From contig JADJTM010000001.1 in NCBI GenBank assembly GCA_016711205.1, forward strand, positions 1,550,001 through 1,614,000: DNA of 64,000 nucleotides, written 5' to 3'. Position numbers and translations under genes: made by a program. The notes under the pieces were generated by a model. That model was not told the origin of the DNA, did no database searches, and was given only the letters and a program-made list of their open reading frames with translations. This DNA is from Micropruina sp. GTDB taxonomy: Bacteria; Actinomycetota; Actinomycetes; Propionibacteriales; Propionibacteriaceae. Shown piece after piece: positions 35,278 through 42,700 of the stretch. How positions within the stretch are numbered: position 1 is the stretch's first letter; each line of letters begins with the position of its first letter.

Positions 35278-35567
35278 GGAACGTCGAGCTGGCGGATCAG
35301 GTCGCAGTCGTCGCCGTTGAGCTCCAGGTCGGCGACGGACAACGCGATCGCGGCGCGCACGATGCGTCCGCGATCGACGGCGACGCCGTGCCGGGCGCGC
35401 AGGGTGAGCCGGGCCTGTTCGAGCGCGACCAGTTCGTCGGCGCTGACGTACACGGTGATCTTCTCGTCGTGCTTGACCCGTCCGGACGGCCGCGGCCCGG
35501 CACCGTTGACGGGATCGGTGGCGCGAAACAGTTCGGTGGCACCTGGGAGCGCTACGCGCCGGGGCAT
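35274..35567 (-). CDS. Small protein between parA and scpA, possibly ribbon-helix-helix
   Basis: 97 residues beginning MPRRVALPGATELFRATD. The C-terminal 60 residues (KITVYVSADELVALEQARLTLRARHG... RIVRAAIALSVADLE) have the strand-helix-helix pattern of ribbon-helix-helix DNA-binding proteins. Start 35567 overlaps the parA stop by 16 bases, and its stop overlaps the scpA start. RHH proteins often partner ParA ATPases, so a ParB-like or centromere-binding role is possible but unproven. Confidence 0.75.
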   Translation of the reverse strand: MPRRVALPGATELFRATDPVNGAGPRPSGRVKHDEKITVYVSADELVALEQARLTLRARHGVAVDRGRIVRAAIALSVADLELNGDDCDLIRQLDVP

Positions 35568-36451
35568 CGGTGCAGCACCTCCCTGGCCAGCATGCGGTAG
35601 GCCGCGGCCCCGGGCGAGGTGGACGCGTAGGTGGTGATCGGTTCGCCCGCGACGGTGGTCTCGGGGAACTTGATGGTGCGCCGGATCACGGTGTGGAAGA
35701 CCTTGTCGTCGAACGCCTGAACGACCGTGTCGAGCACCTCGCGCGAGTGCAGCGTGCGGGCGTCGTACATGGTGCCGAGAATGCCCAGTATCTGCAGCTC
35801 GGGGTTCAGCCTGTCCTGCACCTTGCCGATGGTGTCGTGCAGCAGCGCCAGCCCGCGCAGCGCGAAGAACTCGCATTCCAGCGGCATGATCACCCGGTCG
35901 GCCGCGGTCAGCGCGTTCACCGTGAGCAGACCGAGCGACGGCGCGCAGTCGATCAGGATGATGTCGTACTCGTCGCGCACCTGCGCCAGCACCCGCTTGA
36001 GGGTCTGCTCGCGCGCCACCTCACTGACCAGCTGCACCTCGGCGGCCGACAGGTCGATGTTGGCGGGCAGCACGTCCAGGCCGTCGACCACCGACTGGGT
36101 GATGATGTCGTGCACGTCGTGGTCGCGGGTGAGCAGCAGGTTGTAGATGCTGGTGTCCAGGGTGTGCGGGTTCACCCCAAGGCCCACCGACAGCGAGCCT
36201 TGCGGGTCGAAGTCGACCAGCAGCACCCGGCGTCCGGTCTCGGCCAGCGCGGCGCCCAGGTTGATCGTGGTGGTGGTCTTGCCGACCCCACCCTTCTGGT
36301 TGCACAGCGCGATGATCAGGGCTCGCGTCGGGCCGTCCGTCGGTGGCTGGGGCTCGGGAAGGTAAGGCAACGGACGTCCGGTGGCTCCGAGTTCGGGACC
36401 GCTGTCGGTCTCGAGGTCGAACAGGGCGGTGTCGGTGGTGGTGTCGGTCAC
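35552..36451 (-). CDS. ParA-family chromosome-partitioning ATPase
   Basis: 299 residues from the GTG at 36451, chosen because GGAGGA lies 3 bases before it; the alternative TTG at 36472 has no ribosome-binding site. After a 45-residue acidic N-tail comes the deviant Walker A NQKGGVGKTTTTINLG (51-66), then DFDPQGSLSVGLG and IIDCAPSLGLLTVNAL-type Walker B (IDCAPSLG). This is the second parA type found next to scpA in Actinomycetota (Rv1708-like), different from the oriC-linked parA. First gene of the parA-RHH-scpA-scpB-rluB-pafA operon. Confidence 0.92.
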   Translation of the reverse strand: MTDTTTDTALFDLETDSGPELGATGRPLPYLPEPQPPTDGPTRALIIALCNQKGGVGKTTTTINLGAALAETGRRVLLVDFDPQGSLSVGLGVNPHTLDTSIYNLLLTRDHDVHDIITQSVVDGLDVLPANIDLSAAEVQLVSEVAREQTLKRVLAQVRDEYDIILIDCAPSLGLLTVNALTAADRVIMPLECEFFALRGLALLHDTIGKVQDRLNPELQILGILGTMYDARTLHSREVLDTVVQAFDDKVFHTVIRRTIKFPETTVAGEPITTYASTSPGAAAYRMLAREVLHRCPGA

Positions 36452-36669
36452 AAGTCCTCCAAGTGTCGACAAAGAGGCTAATGGCCATTTCGTGACCGTC
36501 TGGAAGCCACGCCGATACTGTGCGAATCGGCCCCAAACGGTGACTCGATGTAGTCGATCGCGTCATGCTTGGCTGACATGGTCGGCCTGTAGTCACTCAG
36601 CCGACAGATTCGGCTCGACCCGATTGGCGGCGGCGAGTCGTCACGAACCTGCGTGCCATAGCCTTCAAA
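36452..36669. other. Non-coding stretch upstream of parA
   Basis: I see no convincing gene or strong hairpin. It should contain the parA operon promoter. This is where base composition begins to shift toward the AT-richer island. Confidence 0.5.
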
Positions 36670-36882
36670 GGTGCCGCGCGCGCTCAAGGCAGACCAGGGC
36701 AAGCAGGCCGAGAAACATGATCCTGACCGTCATGATCGGCCATCACCAGGGTGCGATCACCATGGCCAACGGCGTCCTGCCCGGTAGCAAACCGCGAAGT
36801 GGATACGATGGCCCAGCCGATCATCACCGGTCAGCAGTCGGAGATCGACCAGAAGAAGGAACTGCTGGCCGGCCAGCGCTGA
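36670..36882 (+). pseudogene. Remnant of a DUF305 protein gene
   Basis: Three fragments in different frames together read DQGKQAEK, then MILTVMIGHHQGAITMANGVLPGS, then VDTMAQPIITGQQSEIDQKKELLAG before a TGA at 36880-36882. The H-H-Q-G-A-I motif and the TGQQSEI segment are typical of the last half of DUF305 (ferritin-like, often with copper resistance genes). The N-terminal half and signal peptide are absent, so this is a decayed relic and not just a sequencing slip. Confidence 0.75.
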
Positions 36883-37003
36883 CCGGTGCCGGCGCCGATT
36901 GCCGCGCTCGAGGGTGCGGAACAGGAAGACCTCTCGCCGGCCGCGCGCCTTCCCAAGTCCGGGTGCTGCCGAATTGCTGACCAGGGACCGTACCAGCGTT
37001 CGA

Positions 37004-37798
37004 TCAGCTCACCGAACTGAAACGCAGATGGGCCAGAGCGCCCATGACTGCGACCCAGACCAGCATACCCAGCAGGCTGAACAGAGCAACCTCGGGTCGA
37101 TCGAGAGGTGGCGCCATCAAATTGCTGGCCAGTGACCCGGGCAGTAAGTTCAGTATGAAGTCACCCGCACGCGACCATCCCAAACGGCCGAACAGTCCGA
37201 GCGGCGCCACCACCAGAGGCAGAACCAGAAACAGCAGCACACACGCCAGCAGGCTCAGAATGCCGTTCTGAATCGCGACCGCGAGCAACGTGACGACCAG
37301 CACACACAGCACAATGCCCAGGACGCCGCCGATCACATTCGCGACGAGTGAACTGGAGCCAAACCCTGGCCCACCCTGTGCACCAAGGTAAGCGATGGCC
37401 ATGGCCACCCAAGCCAGACCGGCGCATAGACCCAGCAGGGCGAGAGCAAGACTCCGTGCCATTAGGGCCCGGAACCGATTCGGCACGACGCGCAGCATCG
37501 ATGTGACGGTCCCGTCGAGCCTCTCCCGAGACACCTCCAGGGTTGCAACGACTCCCAACAAGGAAGCCGCCACGAACGCTCCGACGGAAAGCGCGAGCGG
37601 CGCAGGCTCCATCGCAAGTGGCTCCGTATTGGAGAGTAGCTTTATCAGTTCCAGAGTCCCGACCACGCTGAGTGCAGCCAGGACGGCCGTCGCCGAGAGC
37701 GCGACGAGAAGTCGAGTCAGACCGAACAGCCTCCAGGCCTCAGCCCTGAATACCGTACTGAGATTCTGGCCTGCTGCGCTGTTATGCACTTCCGTCAT
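37004..37798 (-). CDS. ABC transporter permease of the bacteriocin operon
   Basis: 264 residues with about six membrane segments (LLVALSATAVLAALSVV, LGVVATLEVSRERLDG between helices 2 and 3, LALALLGLCAGLAWVAMAIAYL, VIGGVLGIVLCVLVVTLLAV, ILSLLACVLLFLVLPLVV, LLGMLVWVAVMGAL). It fits the ABC-2 type. AAGGAG precedes the ATG at 37798, one base after the stop of the ATPase gene, so the two form one transporter. Transporters of this build export or give resistance to leaderless bacteriocins. Last gene of the island operon. Confidence 0.85.
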   Translation of the reverse strand: MTEVHNSAAGQNLSTVFRAEAWRLFGLTRLLVALSATAVLAALSVVGTLELIKLLSNTEPLAMEPAPLALSVGAFVAASLLGVVATLEVSRERLDGTVTSMLRVVPNRFRALMARSLALALLGLCAGLAWVAMAIAYLGAQGGPGFGSSSLVANVIGGVLGIVLCVLVVTLLAVAIQNGILSLLACVLLFLVLPLVVAPLGLFGRLGWSRAGDFILNLLPGSLASNLMAPPLDRPEVALFSLLGMLVWVAVMGALAHLRFSSVS

Positions 37799-37799
37799 C

Positions 37800-38687
37800 T
37801 CACTCAACTCCTTGAGCCCGCGCAGTCGCGAAGAAGGCGTCCTCGAGCGAGCCGTCCGCTTGGGAAAGCTTCGTGAAGGAGACATTGCTCTCAATGCAAT
37901 GCCGCGCAACCAGCATGGGGTCTTCGACCCCGACGAGGAATCCTGGACCCCGCGTCTGCGACGACCATCCAGCCTGCGCTATCATATTTGCGAGGGCCAT
38001 GACGTCTATGCCCTCGACGTATACCCCTTGAGGACCGTGCCCCGCGACGACCTGGTTGATAGAACCCTCTCGAACGATCTTGCCAGACGAGATCATCACC
38101 ACCCGGTCGGCAACAATTGTGAGTTCGGACAGAATATGTGACGACAGCAGAATGGCAGCACCTCTAGCGGCCTCGGCACGCAACATTTCCCGCAACCAGC
38201 GAACGCCCACGAGGTCCAGTCCGTTCATCGGCTCATCCAGAACCATATTAGCCGGCTCGCCCAGCATGGCGAGGGCAATGCATAGTCGCTGCCGCATTCC
38301 GGTCGAATAGCGCCCGACTGCCAGCTTCTCGTCCTCCAGGCCCACCGCACGGAACAGCTCACGCGGCGACCGGTGCACCCCTCCCTCGGCGCGCGCGGCA
38401 TACTCGAGGAACCGTACGCCTGGCATGCCTGCCGGTAGAGTCTCGGGGGCCAGACAGACTCCCAGCGTCTGAAGCGGGCGTCGGGCCTTGGAGAACGGTT
38501 CGCCATCCACGATGGCGACCCCAGACGTTTGATCAATAAGCCCGCACACGATCTTCATTAGCGTGGTCTTGCCAGCGCCATTGGGACCGACGAATGCAGT
38601 TATGCTCCCTGCTGGCACCTCAAATGAAACATCATCCAATGCTACGAGTTCGCCATAGCGCTTACTCACTTCGAACAATTCAATCAA
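37800..38687 (-). CDS. ABC transporter ATP-binding protein of the bacteriocin operon
   Basis: 295 residues. Walker A GPNGAGKT (34-41), Q-loop region CLAPETLP, a degenerate signature YSTGMRQRL in place of LSGGQ (as in many ABC-2/bacitracin-type exporters), Walker B MVLDEPMNGLD and the switch His in LLSSHILSEL. Together with the permease it likely exports the bacteriocin or expels it from the membrane for self-protection. The gap to the PH-domain gene upstream is 49 bp. Confidence 0.9.
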   Translation of the reverse strand: MIELFEVSKRYGELVALDDVSFEVPAGSITAFVGPNGAGKTTLMKIVCGLIDQTSGVAIVDGEPFSKARRPLQTLGVCLAPETLPAGMPGVRFLEYAARAEGGVHRSPRELFRAVGLEDEKLAVGRYSTGMRQRLCIALAMLGEPANMVLDEPMNGLDLVGVRWLREMLRAEAARGAAILLSSHILSELTIVADRVVMISSGKIVREGSINQVVAGHGPQGVYVEGIDVMALANMIAQAGWSSQTRGPGFLVGVEDPMLVARHCIESNVSFTKLSQADGSLEDAFFATARAQGVE

Positions 38688-38736
38688 AACTGCATCTCCT
38701 TGGGGTATAGAAGCCTACTATCGACAGGTTACAGAA

Positions 38737-40317
38737 TCAGGTCCGCGGCGGCGCCATCTCGGATGACAACAGTGCAGCTTTGGCTTCATCGAGCCAGGTG
38801 AGATCCGTCCGCAAGGATCGGAGGTTGAGCCTTCGACCCGCGAATGAAGTTGCCGTCACAAGCGCAACGTCGGCGAGCACGAGGTTCGACCGAACGAGCG
38901 AGAAACCGTGCAGCGTTTCGACTGTTTGACAGGTAACTCTGACAGACGGATATGAAGAGCGGTGCACGAGCATTCCCTTTGCATACACAAACCGCCCACT
39001 CAACAGCCGCGCTAACGCTCCGAACGCGAAGAACAGCGCCAAACCCACGGCAGCACCGGCCCAGAGAGGCATGACACCCGCTTGGATCAGATGCCAGCTG
39101 ATAACTCCGGCCCCGCCGATCGAGAGGATGCGGATCAACGCGCCGCTGAGCGCCAGCGATTGATTGCCGAGCGACCCATGAGAACGCTCAAGTATTGCGG
39201 CGGTGTCGCTTGCCCCGCGGAGCAGAGTCTGCGAGGCGTCGCCGAGGATTCTCTCGACGACCACGATAGGCAGACTGGGAAGTGAGGCGCTGTCCGTACC
39301 GTTGGTCCCACTCTCGGGGGTCAAGAGTCGAAGTTTCGCCCATCCTATCGTCTGCTCAAGTGGATTCGCTGTCCAAAGCACGCCCGTGACGTATTCGCGC
39401 GGGACTTGTCGGATGCTTCGCCCAGCCCAACCATGACTGATCGTGACGACGTCGTCGGTCTCTTCGATCTGAAAACCGTGGCGTTGAACCAATATGACGA
39501 TCATCCCACCGATCAACCCAACGAGCACAACCAAGATGACAGCGACTGGGAGCGGCAGCGACAGCAAGCCATTGATCGCTGCGCTGCCGAACGGCGTCTG
39601 ATCGATGAGATCGAGCAACGCGAGAACTGCGGTGGGCGCAACGACAACAACGGTACCGCTCGCCAGCGCTCCGACGATCAGGTGTCGCGCTTGGGCGCGG
39701 AACAGGAGTGTGCCGCCCGCCGTGCCGCGCTGAAGCCGGTCCGGCTGCTCGGCAGTGGGCACAGTGCGCACACCAGAGCGGGGCGATGCCGAAGCCAGCT
39801 CGTCGGGATCAGTCCAGCCGGTTACATCCGGGTTATCAATTTCCGATGGCGCCCTAGACACCATGCGTTCAGCCGCTACGAGTTTGTTGATGCGTTCCAC
39901 TGTCAACCGCGTGGCCCCCCGCATCTTGACGTGCCCCTCGAGTTCGGACTCCTGCTTAAGGGAGATCGTCTGAATGCCGACCATACGCTCCACCCATGAC
40001 TGTGCACTGGCTAGAGATTTGACCTGACACCAGGCAATGCGCAGCGTGCGGCGCCGAACCATGCCAGTGTGCTGTTCGATGCCCCAGTCATCCAACCTGT
40101 ACCGGGTGAGCGCCCACTCTGCGATCGGAATGACGAGTTCCAGAAGAACAGCGAGCGCGGCTGCTACGACGGGAACGATCGGCCGATCCGTCCGCTGAGA
40201 CCAAATGGCACCGATGCTGACCCACGTGACTAGGCGCGGCAAGGCCGTCAGATAGTCAGCCAGAATCATGCGAAGGCTCGTCCTGCTCACGGGAGGGCTG
40301 CGGGGCGGCTCAACCAT
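38737..40317 (-). CDS. Large bPH2-domain membrane protein (YdbT-like)
   Basis: 526 residues from the ATG at 40317, which overlaps the previous stop by eight bases. Three bacterial-PH (bPH2/DUF304) segments alternate with membrane pairs: TRYRLDDWGIEQHTGMVRRRTLRIAWCQVKSL (written in part), QRHGFQIEETDDVVTISHGW and GRFVYAKGMLVHRSSY, with helices at about 30-65, 225-280 and 410-455. YdbS/YdbT-type pairs accompany leaderless bacteriocins such as aureocin A53 and enterocin L50-type peptides, where bPH2 proteins give or assist immunity. Here this role is inferred from context. The start could also be ATG 40269. Confidence 0.85.
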   Translation of the reverse strand: MVEPPRSPPVSRTSLRMILADYLTALPRLVTWVSIGAIWSQRTDRPIVPVVAAALAVLLELVIPIAEWALTRYRLDDWGIEQHTGMVRRRTLRIAWCQVKSLASAQSWVERMVGIQTISLKQESELEGHVKMRGATRLTVERINKLVAAERMVSRAPSEIDNPDVTGWTDPDELASASPRSGVRTVPTAEQPDRLQRGTAGGTLLFRAQARHLIVGALASGTVVVVAPTAVLALLDLIDQTPFGSAAINGLLSLPLPVAVILVVLVGLIGGMIVILVQRHGFQIEETDDVVTISHGWAGRSIRQVPREYVTGVLWTANPLEQTIGWAKLRLLTPESGTNGTDSASLPSLPIVVVERILGDASQTLLRGASDTAAILERSHGSLGNQSLALSGALIRILSIGGAGVISWHLIQAGVMPLWAGAAVGLALFFAFGALARLLSGRFVYAKGMLVHRSSYPSVRVTCQTVETLHGFSLVRSNLVLADVALVTATSFAGRRLNLRSLRTDLTWLDEAKAALLSSEMAPPRT

Positions 40318-40840
40318 GGGCGGGGTCGTTCCATTTTGAGTTGGCCATGATGCGATCTCGCAGGTTTGTAGCCAAGTTGCTCGGAAAGGGTCCAAAGTGC
40401 TCGACACCCAACAGGCACGTAACGCCCAGCCGAGTAACCCCCAACTTCCTCATCACGGGACCCTGAACAGATCCAACGCTAAGAATCTTGTCGCTGGGGA
40501 TAATCACGGATCGCCGAAGGAATCTGCCTTGTGCTATATAGATATATTCATTCACGACCGTGTAGGAGTAGTTATTGAAACGAAAAGGAAGATAGAAGAA
40601 CCATTCTATGGCGGCGACCGACGTCACCAATCCGAGGACAACCAGGCCCCAAGGAAACAAGGCTCCTGGCCACACCAGTCCGAAGGCGGCCCCGAGGACG
40701 ACGAGTAGACCGACGGCCGAAATCACGGCGTGCACCCGCCAATACGCCAGTGCCTCCGGCGGAAGCCTGTCTTCGCCCACGCCGCCCATCGATGGCAAGC
40801 GCGGCAGGTGATTGCGAACGATCTTGGGGGGGGAAATCAT
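40310..40840 (-). CDS. Small bPH2-domain membrane protein (YdbS-like)
   Basis: 176 residues. Two membrane helices (VHAVISAVGLLVVLGAAFGLV and LFPWGLVVLGLVTSVAAIEW) are followed by one bPH2 domain with the classic series YTVVNEYIYIAQG, RRSVIIPSDKILSV, QGPVMRKLGVTRL. The start at 40840 has GGAGAG 3-5 bases upstream; the frame further upstream is not conserved-looking. Paired with the larger YdbT-like protein by overlapping ends. It comes 202 bp after the bacteriocin gene, with a strong hairpin in between. Most likely an immunity component. Confidence 0.85.
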   Translation of the reverse strand: MISPPKIVRNHLPRLPSMGGVGEDRLPPEALAYWRVHAVISAVGLLVVLGAAFGLVWPGALFPWGLVVLGLVTSVAAIEWFFYLPFRFNNYSYTVVNEYIYIAQGRFLRRSVIIPSDKILSVGSVQGPVMRKLGVTRLGVTCLLGVEHFGPFPSNLATNLRDRIMANSKWNDPAHG

Positions 40841-40934
40841 TAACTCTCCGGGTCTGACGGCATTTGGAGGCGAGCACAGATCCTGTATTCCAACCAGTAT
40901 GTTAGCACCTCTCAGGTATCGGTCGCGGGCTGCT

Positions 40935-40975
40935 GCTCTGGCCCGACGCGACGTCCATCGGCGTCGGGCCAGAGC
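40935..40975 (-). terminator. 15-bp perfect hairpin between bacteriocin gene and PH-domain gene
   Basis: GCTCTGGCCCGACGC (40935-40949) and its exact complement (40961-40975) with an 11-base loop. On the minus strand it lies 68-108 bases after the bacteriocin stop. It could be a partial terminator or an RNA-stabilising structure that lets the peptide gene be expressed more than the downstream genes. No T-run. Confidence 0.6.
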
Positions 40976-41042
40976 TGGGGCATCGGATGGTTCGGTCTCT
41001 TTGACTCTCAGCAGACCGGACGACCAGTGACCCGGTCGCGGC

Positions 41043-41231
41043 CTAGCAGAGCAGGCCGTAGTAGTGGCACAGCATCCAGACGATGGCCTCGAAACCGAGG
41101 CCTTGCGCGATCCACTTGGCAACCTTCTGCCAATTGGCCCGGATCCAAGCGACGGCCTTGTTGATCTGGCTGAGCGACCAACGCCAGACCTGCTTGACGA
41201 CCCACGCGATGAACCGTAGTACTGCTCCCAT
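41043..41231 (-). CDS. Putative leaderless bacteriocin, aureocin A53/lacticin Q-like
   Basis: 62 residues beginning MGAVLRFIAWVVKQVW, no Gly-Gly leader or signal peptide. Seven Trp (10, 16, 18, 29, 34, 40, 52), seven Lys/Arg against one Glu (net about +6), all helical. The centre aligns without gaps with lacticin Q as I remember it: KAV-x-W-x-x-A-N-x-x-K-[IV]-x-x-W-[IL]-x-x-G. Two Cys (55 and 62) are not found in the classical 51-53 residue members. AAGGAG lies six bases before the ATG. Expected to act by membrane permeabilisation of Gram-positive neighbours. Downstream bPH2 and ABC genes support the call. Confidence 0.82.
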   Translation of the reverse strand: MGAVLRFIAWVVKQVWRWSLSQINKAVAWIRANWQKVAKWIAQGLGFEAIVWMLCHYYGLLC

Positions 41232-41735
41232 TTCTTGCTCCTTACAGCCTAGGTTTGACGAGTATTGGAGCGAAAGTTCAGAGTGAGACTTTTCGACTCC
41301 TGGCTTTTCGGAATGGCTGGAGAGGCCCTCTTGCGGCCCAACCGAACGTTCTGCTGCTATTCACGCGATTCGTGGGGAATGCCAGATGAGAATGGCAGCA
41401 AGAACGGCGCTGTACCTCCTATCCGCCCACACATCTGCATCGATGTGTGGGCTATCGAGAAGGTGGACTCATGACGTCTCACCTGGGGGTGTATGCATAC
41501 TCTCGCCTAGCTATCAGACGCGTCAAGGACCATGTGTCAATTGGCGGCAATAGATCCTTCTGTCGCAGGGGCCGTGGCATGATTCGCCTCGAAAAATGTC
41601 CAGATTGTGAGATCTGATACGTCGAAGCGCCACACGATCACCCGACGAGCACCATCAGCGGAGTCTTGTTTGTGGCATATCCGAACCTCGCGGGGTCAGA
41701 GCTTTCCACCAGACCAACTTCTTGAGAATGGAGAA
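41232..41735. promoter_or_regulatory. Bacteriocin upstream region with an 11-bp hairpin
   Basis: No convincing gene is seen on either strand. GCCCACACATC (41425-41435) and its exact complement (41442-41452) form a hairpin with loop TGCATC, about 200 bp before the bacteriocin start; this could be a terminator or an operator. The stretch is AT-richer than the chromosome around it and should hold the operon promoter. I found no strong -35/-10 pair. Confidence 0.45.
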
Positions 41736-41760
41736 GCCCGCTCGACCCGCCTCAGCGGGC
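41736..41760 (-). terminator. Hairpin over the xerD stop codon
   Basis: GCCCGCT (41760-41754 on the minus strand) pairs with AGCGGGC (41742-41736), followed by TTCTCC. It overlaps the last codons of xerD and probably ends the pyrG-NUDIX-xerD transcript. Confidence 0.5.
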
Positions 41761-42693
41761 CCGCGGGTGTGCGGTGAGAAACACCTCCCTGAGGTGCTCC
41801 ACCGTCACCAGGGTGTAGATCTGGGTGGTCGCCACTGAGGCGTGACCGAGCAGTTCCTGCACCACCCGGACGTCCGCGCCCCCGTCCAGCAGATGGGTGG
41901 CGAACGAGTGCCGCAGGGTGTGCGGACCGATCTCGGCGCTGATTCCCGCGGCTGCGGCATGGTCGCGAAGCAACCCCCACGCGGACTGCCGGCTCAGCCG
42001 CCGGCCGAGCGTGTTGACGAAGAGGGCCGGGGTTGACGCGTGTGCGTGTGCGAGCATCGCCGGACGCCCCCGCACCAGCCAGGCGTCCAAGGCCGCCCGG
42101 GCGTAGGAGCCGACCGGGACGATGCGCTCCTTGCGTCCCTTGCCGAACAGCCGCAGGCCGGCGTCCGGGTCGTGACCGAGCTGCGTCACGTCGTCCACGT
42201 CGAGCGAGACCAGTTCAGTGATCCGGGCGCCGGTGCCGTAGAGCAACTCCAGCAGCGCGGCGTCGCGCAGGCCGGGCGGGGTGGCGGGGTCGGGGGCCTC
42301 CAGCAGCCTCTGCACCTGATCGAGCGAGAGCGCCTTGGGCAGCCGGCGTCCCGCCTGCGGCGGCGACACCCCGGTGGCCGGATTGTCGGTGACGACGCCG
42401 TCGTCCACCGCGAAGGCGTGCAACGACTTCACCGCGCTGAGTGCCCGGGCGACGCTGGTCGGTGCCAAGGCCCGATGCTCGTCGTCGCCCTCGCGCAGCC
42501 AGGCCGCGAAGGCGGTGACGTCCGGCTCGGCGACCAGGCTCAGGTCGTCGATGCTGCGTCCGTCCAGGAACTCCCGGTAGCGGGTCAGGTCGCGTCGGTA
42601 GGCGGCCACCGTGTTTCCGGACGCCCCCCGCTCCACGGTCAGGTGATCGAGGAACGACGCGATCACCCGCTGCACAGTCGCCGGTCCGGGCAT
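41752..42693 (-). CDS. xerD: Site-specific tyrosine recombinase XerD
   Basis: 313 residues. N-terminal SAM-like core-binding domain (FLDHLTVERGASGNTVAAYRRD), C-terminal catalytic domain with the Arg in GTGARITELVSL, HTLRHSFATHLL, LGHASVATTQIYT (catalytic His and Tyr). With XerC it resolves chromosome dimers at dif. Its position after pyrG and the NUDIX gene is the normal actinobacterial place, so it is a housekeeping gene and not an integrase of the island next door. Confidence 0.93.
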   Translation of the reverse strand: MPGPATVQRVIASFLDHLTVERGASGNTVAAYRRDLTRYREFLDGRSIDDLSLVAEPDVTAFAAWLREGDDEHRALAPTSVARALSAVKSLHAFAVDDGVVTDNPATGVSPPQAGRRLPKALSLDQVQRLLEAPDPATPPGLRDAALLELLYGTGARITELVSLDVDDVTQLGHDPDAGLRLFGKGRKERIVPVGSYARAALDAWLVRGRPAMLAHAHASTPALFVNTLGRRLSRQSAWGLLRDHAAAAGISAEIGPHTLRHSFATHLLDGGADVRVVQELLGHASVATTQIYTLVTVEHLREVFLTAHPRAR

Positions 42694-42700
42694 CGGGGGC

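Noticed and set aside
41265..41474. 69-residue plus-strand frame upstream of the bacteriocin gene (possible immunity or inducer peptide)
   Set aside because: No clear ribosome-binding site, no signal or double-glycine leader, no recognisable motif; opposite strand to the operon.
41752..42693. XerD as integrase of the bacteriocin island
   Set aside because: It has the normal XerD length and the conserved pyrG-NUDIX-xerD context, so it is the housekeeping recombinase.
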